This document shows positions 42,113 to 51,125 of a DNA stretch of 58,632 bases, piece by piece. The translations under genes were made by a program, and so were the position numbers. The DNA lies in NCBI RefSeq assembly GCF_947253225.1, contig NZ_CAMXYR010000004.1, forward strand, positions 1 to 58,632, given 5' to 3'. Origin of the DNA: an uncultured Anaerococcus sp. (lineage in GTDB: Bacteria > Bacillota > Clostridia > Tissierellales > Peptoniphilaceae). The number at the start of each line of letters is the position of its first letter. Within the stretch, counting starts at the first letter, position 1. The notes under the pieces were generated by a model. The model had not been told where the DNA came from and searched no databases. It saw only the letters and a list, made by a program, of their open reading frames with translations.

Positions 42113-42907
42113 CTATTTATTTTTTACTAGCATGATTATAAGTAAGCATGCTACTGATATTAAAACAATTACTGAACCAGGTCTTAGGTTATAATGATAA
42201 GAAAGTAAAAGACCAAGGTAAACATAAACGAGGGATAAAATTATAGACAAGATAAGACTCGCCTTGTAGGTTTTCCTTAGTTCAATAGCTGTAAGGGAAG
42301 GAATCACTAAAAGTGATGATACAATCAATGAGCCTATTGTTCTTGCAGATATTGAAACTGTAATTGCCGTTAATATTGTGAGCATAAAATTGATAAAGCT
42401 CGTGTTGATGCCCATAATTCTTGCAGCTTGTGGATCAAAAACACTTAGGTAAAGTTTTTTGTAAAGAAGTCCATAGCAAAGTAAAACTATGGCAGCTATT
42501 ACAAGTACCAAATAGAACTCTCCATCGCTAATGGTTACAATAGAACCAAAAAGATAGGATGAGATAGAATTTGTATTTTCCACCAAAGATGAGAAAATTC
42601 CTGCAAGTCCAATTGATGCAGCAAGAATTATAACAGTTGAAACTTCTTGGTAATTTTTTAATTTATTTCTAATAAATTCAATCAAAACTCCAGCCACTAT
42701 ACAAGAAATTATAGCGGTAGATAGAGGGTTGAAACCAAATGCAAGACCTATAGTAAGACCTGCTAGGGATGAGTGAGATAAGGTATCTCCAATTGTTGAA
42801 AGTCTTTTTATAAGAATTGATTGACCCATACAAGGTAGGATTATAGCAAGTATCCCCCCTACTATAAAGGCCCTTCTCATAAATTCATATTGAAATATTT
42901 CTAACAT
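42113..42907 (-). CDS. znuB: Zinc ABC transporter permease (ZnuB/AdcB)
   Basis: A 264-residue ABC-3 family permease with about eight helices. 'GQSILIKRLSTIGDTLSHSSLAGLTIGLAFG' near residue 30 is the conserved coupling-helix region of metal permeases. It moves Zn2+ (or Mn2+) delivered by the binding lipoprotein. GGAG in the end of the ATPase gene lies 6 bases before the ATG. Metal identity is inferred from the neighbouring histidine triad protein. Confidence 0.88.
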   Translation of the reverse strand: MLEIFQYEFMRRAFIVGGILAIILPCMGQSILIKRLSTIGDTLSHSSLAGLTIGLAFGFNPLSTAIISCIVAGVLIEFIRNKLKNYQEVSTVIILAASIGLAGIFSSLVENTNSISSYLFGSIVTISDGEFYLVLVIAAIVLLCYGLLYKKLYLSVFDPQAARIMGINTSFINFMLTILTAITVSISARTIGSLIVSSLLVIPSLTAIELRKTYKASLILSIILSLVYVYLGLLLSYHYNLRPGSVIVLISVACLLIIMLVKNK

Positions 42908-42910
42908 ATC

Positions 42911-43579
42911 TTACTCCAATACATCCTCAAGCCTTGATTTATCAATTAGTGTCGCTTTTTTATCACAAATTTTGAAGGCATAATCAACATAAAGGCTTGC
43001 CTGTCTTAAATCGTGAGTTACAATCACAACTGTCTTATCATCTTGGGTCATTTTCTTCAAAAGCTCAAAAAGCTCCTTAGAAAAACTCTTATCAATCCCA
43101 GTTGTAGGTTCATCCAAGAGAATTAGCCTAGCATCTTTAATAAGGGCAAGGAGAAGGCCTAGTCTTTGAAGTTGTCCCCCTGATAATTCGCTTAGAGCTT
43201 TATGTTTATGGCCTTTTAGACCGACTTCATCAAGAAGCTTATCCACATCCTTTTGCACTTTAAGAAAAGATGCATGAATCTTTACAGCTTCTTCTATTGT
43301 AGTGGGAAAAGTCTTGTAGGATTTTACAGCATCTTGGCTGATATAAGCTATATCAGAAAAATGATTGTTCTCTTCAATGTTATCTCCAAAAATCCTTATC
43401 TCCCCTCTATCCTTTCTCAGGTTTGAAAGAAGAAGATTGATAAGGGTGGACTTTCCTTCCCCATTGCCTCCAACAATAGCTACAAAGTCACAAATACCTA
43501 TTTCTAAGTTTAAACCTTCAAGAATTTTTTCCTTATCATAGGCAAAGTCAAGGTCCTTGATAGAAATAGCCTTATTCAT
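42911..43579 (-). CDS. znuC: Zinc ABC transporter ATPase (ZnuC/AdcC)
   Basis: A 222-residue ATPase: Walker A GGNGEGKST near 36, Q-loop 'AYISQDA', signature ELSGGQLQR near 131, Walker B LILLDEPTTGID near 153, and H-loop 'VIVTHDL'. The start is the ATG at 43579, which overlaps the end of the binding-protein gene by 8 bases; the longer frame begins on a TTG inside that gene. Confidence 0.9.
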   Translation of the reverse strand: MNKAISIKDLDFAYDKEKILEGLNLEIGICDFVAIVGGNGEGKSTLINLLLSNLRKDRGEIRIFGDNIEENNHFSDIAYISQDAVKSYKTFPTTIEEAVKIHASFLKVQKDVDKLLDEVGLKGHKHKALSELSGGQLQRLGLLLALIKDARLILLDEPTTGIDKSFSKELFELLKKMTQDDKTVVIVTHDLRQASLYVDYAFKICDKKATLIDKSRLEDVLE

Positions 43580-44504
43580 TGAAAGACGCCACAAGATTCT
43601 TCAAATTCTCCCTCATAAGGTTGATATATCCCTTTTGGGCTTCTTCCTCTGTGAGGTTTTCTAGGGTGTAAAGGGTTGATGTTTTAGTATTAGTATTTTT
43701 CGCTAAAGTTTCTGCAACCTTAGGGGTTGCCTTTCCTTCAAAGAAAATTGTCTTAATATTATGTGCCTTTACAAAGTCGGCTATAGTTTTTAATTGTTTG
43801 GCTGATGGTTCATCTTCTGGAGATATTCCAGTAACAGCAACTTGCTTTAAACCATAATCATCTGCCAAATAGTTAAATGCAGCATGGCTTACAACAAAAT
43901 ACTTATCTTTTGACTTAACCTTGGCAAGCTCATCCTCAAACTCCTTATCAAGGGCAGCAAATTCTTTAACAGACTTATCCAAGTTTGCCTTGTAGTAAGC
44001 ATCATTTGCTGGATCTATCGCAGAAACTTTCTTATAGATTGTATCAAGCTCTTCCATGGCATTTTTAATAGATAACCATGTGTGAGGGTTAATTGATTTT
44101 TGCTCACTAGCTTCATCAGAACTGTCCAAAAGTGAAAGACCTTGGGATAAGTCAAGGAATTTATCGTCATCATTAATGCTCTTTTTCAAGTCATCAATAA
44201 AGCTTTCCATGCCTGCTCCATTATAGACAACAAGGTCTGCTCCAGTAAGATTTTTCATATCATCAGTTGATAGTTCAAAAGAATGAGGTTCTTGGTTGGC
44301 CTTTATAATTGTTCTGACCTCCATCTTATCTCCAACAATTCTTTTAGTTAAATCCTCAACTGGATAAAAGGTCGTATACACAATCTTTTTTCCATTATTA
44401 TCTTTTCCTGCATCTGACTTTGTTTGCTCATTCTTGGAACAAGAAGTACAAGCAAAAACACAAATTATAGCTAAAACCATTAGGCTTTTAAAATATTTTT
44501 TCAT
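43572..44504 (-). CDS. znuA: Zinc-binding lipoprotein (ZnuA/AdcA)
   Basis: A 310-residue cluster A-I solute-binding protein. Signal and lipobox end in A-C-T-S-C22. The metal ligands expected for this fold are visible: H74 in 'NQEPHSFELS', H141 in 'INPHTWLS', H207 in 'VVSHAAFNYL', and E256 in 'FFEGKATPK'. The His-rich loop of many ZnuA proteins is absent, possibly because the co-encoded histidine triad lipoprotein does that job. First gene of the operon; GGAGG precedes the ATG. Confidence 0.9.
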   Translation of the reverse strand: MKKYFKSLMVLAIICVFACTSCSKNEQTKSDAGKDNNGKKIVYTTFYPVEDLTKRIVGDKMEVRTIIKANQEPHSFELSTDDMKNLTGADLVVYNGAGMESFIDDLKKSINDDDKFLDLSQGLSLLDSSDEASEQKSINPHTWLSIKNAMEELDTIYKKVSAIDPANDAYYKANLDKSVKEFAALDKEFEDELAKVKSKDKYFVVSHAAFNYLADDYGLKQVAVTGISPEDEPSAKQLKTIADFVKAHNIKTIFFEGKATPKVAETLAKNTNTKTSTLYTLENLTEEEAQKGYINLMRENLKNLVASFNE

Positions 44505-44516
44505 AATTCCTCCATC

Positions 44517-44575
44517 TGCAATTCATTTGCATTATATAATTTATCACTTTTTTTTACATTTGCAAGCCGTTCGCA
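44517..44575 (-). promoter_or_regulatory. Twin operators around the zinc operon promoter
   Basis: Two copies of TGCAA-N5-T(T/C)GCA occur at 44517-44531 and 44561-44575, with centres 44 bases apart, about four helical turns. Both have matching outer bases (A-T-G-C-R-A...T-G-C-A). The first overlaps a TATAAT (44531-44536, minus strand), the second lies where the -35 region and beyond would be. This arrangement suits a metal-responsive repressor binding at both sides of the promoter. Confidence 0.65.
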
Positions 44576-44591
44576 TTAATTTTTTTGTCAC

Positions 44592-44613
44592 AAAAATAGA
44601 GCAAGCCAAGCTC
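44592..44613 (-). terminator. Weak terminator after capA-like gene
   Basis: GAGC/GCTC (44599-44602 with 44610-44613) with a 7-base loop, followed on the minus strand by TATTTTTG. Confidence 0.45.
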
Positions 44614-44626
44614 ACCCTACTTACGC

Positions 44627-45865
44627 CTATTCTATTCCTTTTTCAATAGTTTGTGTATTCATTTCATTGGCAAGTCTTATAAGATATTGAGTCCCCTCAT
44701 CTAAATTTGCCATTTTTTCTTCACTAGCCAGATATGGACTTGCTACATAAGTTTCATCTAGGGTTCCATATTGGTCGTAGGATCTATCCACAATTGTTGA
44801 ATGGAAGCGTGATGACGCTATCTTCGTCTTCTTGCCAGCTTCCTTTACAATATTCGCTTCAACAAGAAGGCCTTGCTCAACCCTATAGTCCCCCTCAAAT
44901 GATTCTGCCTTTTGGTTGGAAAGTAAATTGCCAAGCGAGTAATAGATAATTCCCTTCCTACCATCTTTGCTTTCATATTCTTCCATAGGTTGGATAACAT
45001 GAGGGTGGTTGCCTATAACCATATCCGCTCCCCAATCTATCATATTTCTTGCAAGGTCAATCTGATAGGCTTCAGGATAGGATGAATATTCCACACCCCA
45101 ATGAGGATATACTACCACAAAATCAACCTCGTCTTTTATTCCCTCTATATCTTTTTTAATCTGGTCAGCATCAAGCCTATTCACCATTTTTTCTTTATCT
45201 TCCGTATCAAGGAGGCCATCTAGTCCATTTAAGTTCTCAGCATAAGAAAAAATTGCAAGCTTTATTCCATTTACTTCTTTTATGATGTATGGAGTATAGG
45301 AAACCTTGCTAGTTCCAACATGACTAATCCCATGACTTTCTATAGAATCAATTGTTGATTTTAGACCCTCAATCCCTGTATCTAGGCAGTGGTTGTTTGC
45401 TGTCGTCATAACATCAACCCCCATATCCTTTAGGGCCAAGTAAATATTAGGGCTGGAATTGAAAGTCGGATAACCAGAAAGCTCCATATTAGGATTTACT
45501 GAAAATTCGTTATTGACCATAAAAAAATCAAAGTCTTTGGCAAAACTTTTGAGGTCCCTAAAAGATTGTGAATAATCGTAAACTCCTCCACCAAAATTAA
45601 GGGCATAATCGTTTATAGGCATATGAGGAAGAACATCCCCTCCAAAAAGAAGTTTTGCTTTCTTTATTTCATTTTCATCTCTTTTATTTTCTCCTGAACT
45701 TTTTTCCTTCTTCTTAGTTTCTTCTTCCCTAACTTCCTCTAAAGCTCGATTTATAGCCTTATCCAAGTCTATTTTCTCGTTTTTTTCTGCCTTGTTTTGT
45801 CCACAAGAGGCAAGGATTATTGCCATAAAAACTACAAGGCTCAATTTTTTTAATATATTTTTCAT
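44627..45865 (-). CDS. CapA-family lipoprotein (metallophosphatase fold)
   Basis: A 412-residue lipoprotein, lipobox I-L-A-S-C. After a charged linker (residues ~25-68) comes the PGA_cap domain: 'LLFGGDVLPHMPIN', 'FMVNNEFSVN', 'MTTANNHCLDTGIEGL', 'VVYPHWGVEYSSYP' and 'MVIGNHPHVIQPME', the metal-binding blocks of calcineurin-like enzymes. CapA takes part in poly-gamma-glutamate capsule synthesis in Bacillus, but no capB/capC is here and many CapA-like proteins have other roles. It follows potD by 3 bases and ends the polyamine operon. Confidence 0.85.
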   Translation of the reverse strand: MKNILKKLSLVVFMAIILASCGQNKAEKNEKIDLDKAINRALEEVREEETKKKEKSSGENKRDENEIKKAKLLFGGDVLPHMPINDYALNFGGGVYDYSQSFRDLKSFAKDFDFFMVNNEFSVNPNMELSGYPTFNSSPNIYLALKDMGVDVMTTANNHCLDTGIEGLKSTIDSIESHGISHVGTSKVSYTPYIIKEVNGIKLAIFSYAENLNGLDGLLDTEDKEKMVNRLDADQIKKDIEGIKDEVDFVVVYPHWGVEYSSYPEAYQIDLARNMIDWGADMVIGNHPHVIQPMEEYESKDGRKGIIYYSLGNLLSNQKAESFEGDYRVEQGLLVEANIVKEAGKKTKIASSRFHSTIVDRSYDQYGTLDETYVASPYLASEEKMANLDEGTQYLIRLANEMNTQTIEKGIE

Positions 45866-45868
45866 AAT

Positions 45869-46948
45869 TTACTCCGCATGTGGTGATATCTTCAAATCTA
45901 GGAAGAGATCATTGTATAAGATTGTGCTTTCCTTATCCAAAGCTTTGAAAACTTCAAGCTTATTTATAATTTCATCATCAGGATAAAGTGTTTTATCCTC
46001 TCTTGCCTCAGGATCAATTGAATCCAAAGCCTTTTTATTTGGCGTTGCATACCATATATAATCAGCATTTTCTGCGGCATTTTCAGGTCTCAGCATAAAA
46101 TTAATAAAGGCATAGGCTGCTTGTTGATTTTTGCTAGTCTTAGGTATTACCATATTATCAAACCATATGTTGGACCCTTCCTTGGGAATTGTATAGGCCA
46201 AATCACTATTAGCATCTATAGCGTTTGACGCATCTCCAGAGAAGGTTATGCCTACATTCGACTCTTCAAGAGCCATATACATCCTTATTTCGTCAGCAAG
46301 AATTGCCTTAACATTGCCCATAAATCCTATCAATTCGTCACGAACTTTTATCAAGGTCTGTGGGTCAGTAGTATTTAAGCTAAGTCCATCAGCGAGTAGT
46401 CCTATTCCTAGAGTTTCCCTCGCTCCATCAAAGCTCAAAATCTCTCCCTCAAACTTCTTATCCCACAAGTTTTTCCAAGAAGAAAAATCTTCTTGGGAAT
46501 ATTTTTTAGTATTGTAGACTATGCCAAAGGTTCCCCATAAGTATGGAATGGAGTATTCATTACCAGGGTCATAGGCGAGATTAAGAAATCTCTCATCAAT
46601 ATTGGCGAGTCCCTCGATTTTCTTGTGGTCGATTTTTTCCAAAAGTCCTTGGTCTCTCATCATTTCAACAGCATATTCACTAGGAATACAGATATCAAAA
46701 TTAGTAGATTTCTGCTTGATTTTTGTTATCATAGCCTCATTAGAATCATAAGTTTCCATTACAACCTTGTAGCCTGTTTCTTTTTCAAACTTGCTAATCA
46801 ACTTTGGGGCTATGTAATCTCCCCAATTGTAGAGGTAGAGAGTTTTTGAATCTGATATTTGTCCACTTCCAATAAGCATAAATTTAAGAGCCAATAAAAC
46901 TACTATTACAAAAATGGATCCTAGGAAAAATTTATAAACCTTATTCAT
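45869..46948 (-). CDS. potD: Polyamine-binding protein PotD
   Basis: A 359-residue periplasmic-type binding protein of the spermidine/putrescine family: 'TLYLYNWGDYIAPKLISKFEKETGYKVVMETYDSNEAMITKI' and 'IPYLWGTFGIVYNTKKY' are typical. The N-terminus is one hydrophobic helix with no lipobox cysteine, so it seems to be held by an uncleaved anchor rather than a lipid. It overlaps potC as ATGA with GGAGGT just upstream. Confidence 0.9.
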   Translation of the reverse strand: MNKVYKFFLGSIFVIVVLLALKFMLIGSGQISDSKTLYLYNWGDYIAPKLISKFEKETGYKVVMETYDSNEAMITKIKQKSTNFDICIPSEYAVEMMRDQGLLEKIDHKKIEGLANIDERFLNLAYDPGNEYSIPYLWGTFGIVYNTKKYSQEDFSSWKNLWDKKFEGEILSFDGARETLGIGLLADGLSLNTTDPQTLIKVRDELIGFMGNVKAILADEIRMYMALEESNVGITFSGDASNAIDANSDLAYTIPKEGSNIWFDNMVIPKTSKNQQAAYAFINFMLRPENAAENADYIWYATPNKKALDSIDPEAREDKTLYPDDEIINKLEVFKALDKESTILYNDLFLDLKISPHAE

Positions 46949-47748
46949 CTACTACCTCCTTCTTGAAAAGTATTTTCTTTCTGGCTAATAAAATAATAAA
47001 CTACAACTAAGGCTAGAGATATTAAAAACATCAGAGTCGATAGGGCGTTTATTTCAAGGGATATTCCCGTCCTTACTCTCGAATAAATCTCAACTGAAAG
47101 GGTCGTAAAGCCTGAACCAGTAACAAAGAAGGTAACTGCAAAGTCGTCTAAGGAATAAGTAAGAGCCATGAAAAAGCCTGTAAGGACTCCTCCTGTAATA
47201 TTGGGTAGAATTATCTTGTTTAAAATAGTAAAGTCACTCGCTCCCAAATCCTCTGCAGCAAGAATCATTGATTCATTTAAGGCAAAAAGCCTAGGCAAAA
47301 CCATAAGCACAACTATAGGTATCGAAAAGGCCACATGGGATAAGAGAACAGTCATAAATCCCATAGGAATTTTTATCAAAAAGGTAAACAGCACTAAAAA
47401 GGAAGCCCCCATCATTACATCGGGCATTACCATAAGGACTGAATTGAAATTAAGAACCCTCTTTCTAGCCCTCTCATTTTTCAAATAATAGATAGCTATA
47501 GCTCCTATAGTCCCTATAATTGTCGCAAGAAGCGATGACAAAAGACCCAAAATAATGGTATTTATTACAATCACCCAAAGCCTAGTATCCTTAAAAACTT
47601 CCTGGTAGTGGCTGGTAGAAAAACCGTCAAAGCTATTCATACTGCTTCCACTATTAAAAGAATAGAAAATCAAATAAGCAATTGGAAGATACAAAAGGAT
47701 AAAGATAAATATTAGGTAGAGGTTCGATAATTTAAAAGTTTTTTTCAT
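46945..47748 (-). CDS. potC: Polyamine ABC permease PotC
   Basis: A 267-residue permease with six helices and the EAA-like coupling loop 'AAEDLGASDFTILNKIILPNITGG' near residue 170. Overlaps potB by ATGA. With PotB it forms the membrane channel for spermidine or putrescine. Confidence 0.92.
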   Translation of the reverse strand: MKKTFKLSNLYLIFIFILLYLPIAYLIFYSFNSGSSMNSFDGFSTSHYQEVFKDTRLWVIVINTIILGLLSSLLATIIGTIGAIAIYYLKNERARKRVLNFNSVLMVMPDVMMGASFLVLFTFLIKIPMGFMTVLLSHVAFSIPIVVLMVLPRLFALNESMILAAEDLGASDFTILNKIILPNITGGVLTGFFMALTYSLDDFAVTFFVTGSGFTTLSVEIYSRVRTGISLEINALSTLMFLISLALVVVYYFISQKENTFQEGGSR

Positions 47749-48539
47749 CGCTTATTATCCTTTCTTGTATTTAGCACACTCATTACCACAAACATCAGAA
47801 CTATCAACACAAGACCAATAGTTGCCCCCATGCCCCAGTTTTGCGTTACTAGATAATGCTCTTCTACTGCCGTTCCTAGGGTTATAATTTTATTTCCTCC
47901 AATAATCCTTGTTATAAGGAAAAGTGAAAGTGATGGGATAAAAACTGCCTGACTTCCAGCAATGACTCCATCCATGGACAAAGGCAAGATGATTTTCCTA
48001 AAAGTCTGCCACTTGCTAGCTCCCAAGTCCTCGCTTGCTATCAAATATTCTTTTGGTATAGAATCAAGCGACCTAAAGATTGGTAAAATCATAAAGGGAA
48101 GTTCCACATAAGATGCTACCAGAACAAAGGCTGGATTTGTAAACAAGAATCCCCTACTTGCCATACCAAAAATTTGGGCAATAGGCCCTTGTTTGCTCAA
48201 AAGTCCTATAAAAGCATAAGCCTTCAACAATAAGTTAATCCAAGTTGGCAAAGTTACCAAAAGTAGGTAAAACTCCTTGTTCTTTGAACTTATAAGAAAA
48301 TATGCAAAAGGATAGGACAAGACCAAGGTAGTCATAGTGATAAGAAAAGCTGTCAAAAACGAATTAAGAGTCATCCTCACATAATTACCTGACACAAAGT
48401 AGGCAATATAATTATCTAAGGTGAATTTGCCATAAATATCAAAAAACGATTGATAAAATAACATTCCTATAGGAGCTATGATAAAAAGAACAATCCAAAC
48501 ATAATATATAATTGAAAGTCCCCTATATTTTCTATTCAT
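47745..48539 (-). CDS. potB: Polyamine ABC permease PotB
   Basis: A 264-residue six-helix permease; coupling loop 'ASEDLGASKWQTFRKIILPLSMDG'. Start chosen at the second of two tandem ATGs, 6 bases after GGGAG in the end of potA (8-base overlap); the longer frame continues inside potA without a ribosome site. Confidence 0.92.
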   Translation of the reverse strand: MNRKYRGLSIIYYVWIVLFIIAPIGMLFYQSFFDIYGKFTLDNYIAYFVSGNYVRMTLNSFLTAFLITMTTLVLSYPFAYFLISSKNKEFYLLLVTLPTWINLLLKAYAFIGLLSKQGPIAQIFGMASRGFLFTNPAFVLVASYVELPFMILPIFRSLDSIPKEYLIASEDLGASKWQTFRKIILPLSMDGVIAGSQAVFIPSLSLFLITRIIGGNKIITLGTAVEEHYLVTQNWGMGATIGLVLIVLMFVVMSVLNTRKDNKR

Positions 48540-49644
48540 CATCCTCTCCCAGAGAATATTTCTCAATCCTCTTATCAAATTCATCTTCTGACTCGTTAAA
48601 TCTCATTACATGGATATCTCCAGGGTCTATTGAAATTCCAACTACATCTCCTTCTTGGAAATTCTTGGTTGTGTGGATTTTCCACCTAAAGTCATTCTCA
48701 TCAAAGCAAATTAACTCGTTAAAAACACCCCTAAACATAACATTATCAATAGTCATCTTAATATCTGCATCTTCTGACTTAGAAACCGAAATATCCTCAG
48801 GTCTTATAACGACTTCTACCCTCTCTCCTTTTGGAATACCTGCATCCTCACAGGAGAAAGTTTTGTTAGAAAACTCTACCAAATAATCATCCTTCATAAC
48901 AGCCTCAAGAATATTTGATTCGCCAATAAATTCTGCTACATACCTATTGATTGGCTCATCGTAAATATCCGTAGGACTACCAGATTGGACAATCTCTCCC
49001 TTATCCATAACAAAAATTTCATCCGAAAGAGCCAGAGCCTCCTCTTGGTCGTGAGTTACAAAAACAAAGGTGATACCTAGCTCCCATTGGATATTAGAAA
49101 GAAGAACCTGCATGGACTTTCTTAGTTTCATATCAAGGGCTGATAAGGGTTCATCAAGTAGGAGCACATCTGGCCTATTCACAATAGCACGGGCTATAGC
49201 AACCCTCTGCCTCTGCCCCCCTGACATTTGAGAAATCTTTCTTTTTTCAAAACCTCCAAGATTAACCATCTCAAGAGCCTTTTTGACCTCTTGGCTAATA
49301 ACCTTCTTGTCAACCTTCTTAATGTTTAAGCCAAAGGCGACATTATCATAGACATTCATATGAGGAAAAAGCGAGTAATTTTGAAAAACTGTATTGACTT
49401 TTCTCTTATTGGCTGGAGTCTCGTTAACATTTTCTCCATTTATGTAAACATCGCCACTAGATTGGTCGACAAAGCCTGCTATTATATTCAAAATTGTAGT
49501 TTTTCCACAACCTGAAGGCCCCAAAAGTGTATAAAACTTTCCCTTCTCAAGTTCCAAATCAACAGTCTTTAGGACGAGCTCGTCATCATAAGACTTGCTA
49601 ACTGCTTTTAAAACTACACTCATGTCTTTATATTTCTTATCCAT
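48532..49644 (-). CDS. potA: Polyamine ABC transporter ATPase PotA
   Basis: A 370-residue ATPase. Walker A GPSGCGKTT near 42, signature MSGGQRQR near 139, Walker B VLLLDEPLSALD near 158, then a C-terminal TOBE-type regulatory domain (about 240-370). First gene of potABCD-capA. The ATG at 49644 follows AGGTG at suitable spacing; a GTG two codons earlier is within that ribosome site. Confidence 0.93.
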   Translation of the reverse strand: MDKKYKDMSVVLKAVSKSYDDELVLKTVDLELEKGKFYTLLGPSGCGKTTILNIIAGFVDQSSGDVYINGENVNETPANKRKVNTVFQNYSLFPHMNVYDNVAFGLNIKKVDKKVISQEVKKALEMVNLGGFEKRKISQMSGGQRQRVAIARAIVNRPDVLLLDEPLSALDMKLRKSMQVLLSNIQWELGITFVFVTHDQEEALALSDEIFVMDKGEIVQSGSPTDIYDEPINRYVAEFIGESNILEAVMKDDYLVEFSNKTFSCEDAGIPKGERVEVVIRPEDISVSKSEDADIKMTIDNVMFRGVFNELICFDENDFRWKIHTTKNFQEGDVVGISIDPGDIHVMRFNESEDEFDKRIEKYSLGEDDE

Positions 49645-49675
49645 AGGCACCTACTTTCTTCTTATCTCTTAAATG

Positions 49676-49686
49676 AGTATACCATA
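49676..49686 (-). promoter_or_regulatory. Extended -10 promoter of potABCD
   Basis: TGGTATACT on the minus strand is a good extended -10 (TG-N-TATACT). No clear -35 lies 17 bases away. Confidence 0.45.
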
Positions 49687-49749
49687 TTTATGTAAAGATT
49701 TTTAGGATTTATGTTTTAATCTTAACTACATCTTACTCTAAAAGGATAC

Positions 49750-49778
49750 TTGACCATAGAAAACGTTTGATTTATAAT
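49750..49778 (+). promoter_or_regulatory. Promoter of the cysteine desulfidase gene
   Basis: TTGACC and TATAAT are separated by exactly 17 bases; transcription would start near 49785, giving a leader of about 60 bases. Confidence 0.7.
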
Positions 49779-49843
49779 AAATATAGAAATATACATAAAA
49801 GTTGCATATATAAGCTGTTAATACATTGATTTTAGGATATATT

Positions 49844-51103
49844 ATGACTACTTACAAGGAATTAATTAAAAGTGAACTAATACCTGCCTTTGGATGCACA
49901 GAACCAATCGCCATAGCCTATGCTTCCGCCAAGGCAGCAGAAACTTTGGGAAGTATACCTCAAAAAATTATAGCAAATCTATCAAGTAATATTATCAAAA
50001 ATGCAAATTCTGTAACAGTACCAGGCACAGATGGCAGGAGAGGAATCAAAATATCCCTTGCAGTAGGCTCTATTCTTTGCGATTCAGCAAAGGGATTGGA
50101 GCTTTTGTGTGGAATTGATAAAAATAAGTTACGTCTGTGTGATGAAATGATAGCTGATGAAAAAATCGAAGTTAATTTGCTAAAAGATAAGGCTGGGCTT
50201 TTTATTGAAGTTGCTTGTATAGATAATAATTCTTCTGCTATAGTAACTATAGCCAATAGCCATACTAATATAGTTAAGATAGAGAAAAATGGTGAAGTTA
50301 TTTTTGAAAAAAAACAAGCTTTAAGTGATGAAAGTCCCTTAGATTTTTCCTTCAATAAAATATATGATTTTGCTCGAACTTGCGACTATAATGACATAAA
50401 AGAAATTTTAGATAGGCAGATAGAATACAATCAAAAAATTGCTAATGAGGGACTTATAAATAATTGGGGTGCAAATATTGGAAAGCTTATTCTAAAAAAT
50501 AATTCGACAAACTATTACGAAAAGCTTGTAGCCTTCGCAGCAGCAGGTTCTGATGCTAGGATGAATGGATGTGAGCTTCCTGTTGTTATAAATTCTGGAT
50601 CTGGCAATCAAGGAATCACAGCCTCTGTTCCAATCAGCATCTATGCTAAGGACAAGGACTTTTCAGATGATGATTTGTATAGGGCTTTAATTTTTTCAAA
50701 CTTGATTTCTCTCTATATAAAAAATGAAATAGGCAAACTCTCCGCCTATTGTGGAGTTGTATCTGCATCTGCTGCTGCCATAGCTTCTATAGCCTTCATA
50801 AACAAGGAAAATAAAAAGATAATCGAAGAAACTATTAGCAATTCCCTAGCAGTTAATTCTGGGATAATATGTGATGGAGCCAAGGCTTCTTGCGCTATGA
50901 AAATAGCATCAAGTCTTCGAAATGCAATCCTTGCCTACATCCAAGCTCAAAGCAATAATTCTTTCAAGATAGGCGATGGAATAGTGATGGAAGATATAGA
51001 TAAAACAATCGAAACCATAGGTCATATCGCAAGGTTCGGTATGAAAACTACTGATGAAGTCATCCTAGCCGAGATACTTCACGAAAAAAATCGCCCCGAC
51101 TAG
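49844..51103 (+). CDS. L-cysteine desulfidase (CyuA/UPF0597 family)
   Basis: A 419-residue enzyme related to L-serine dehydratase. 'IPAFGCTEPIAIAYA' near residue 17 and 'SGIICDGAKASCAMKIASS' near 350 hold the conserved cysteines that bind a [4Fe-4S] cluster; 'GSGNQGITASVPI' near 262 is also family-typical. Members break L-cysteine to pyruvate, ammonia and sulfide. The ATG at 49844 has TTTAGGA upstream; a TTG six codons earlier is less likely. Monocistronic, ending in a hairpin that contains the stop codon. Confidence 0.9.
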   Translation: MTTYKELIKSELIPAFGCTEPIAIAYASAKAAETLGSIPQKIIANLSSNIIKNANSVTVPGTDGRRGIKISLAVGSILCDSAKGLELLCGIDKNKLRLCDEMIADEKIEVNLLKDKAGLFIEVACIDNNSSAIVTIANSHTNIVKIEKNGEVIFEKKQALSDESPLDFSFNKIYDFARTCDYNDIKEILDRQIEYNQKIANEGLINNWGANIGKLILKNNSTNYYEKLVAFAAAGSDARMNGCELPVVINSGSGNQGITASVPISIYAKDKDFSDDDLYRALIFSNLISLYIKNEIGKLSAYCGVVSASAAAIASIAFINKENKKIIEETISNSLAVNSGIICDGAKASCAMKIASSLRNAILAYIQAQSNNSFKIGDGIVMEDIDKTIETIGHIARFGMKTTDEVILAEILHEKNRPD

Positions 51104-51122
51104 TAACCTGGGACGATTTTTT
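51084..51122. terminator. Bidirectional terminator containing the desulfidase stop codon
   Basis: AAAAATCG-CCCC and GGG-CGATTTTT form a stem of about 11 bp around the TAG at 51101-51103, with T-rich ends in both directions; it also serves the converging ldh gene. Confidence 0.8.
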
Positions 51123-51125
51123 GAT

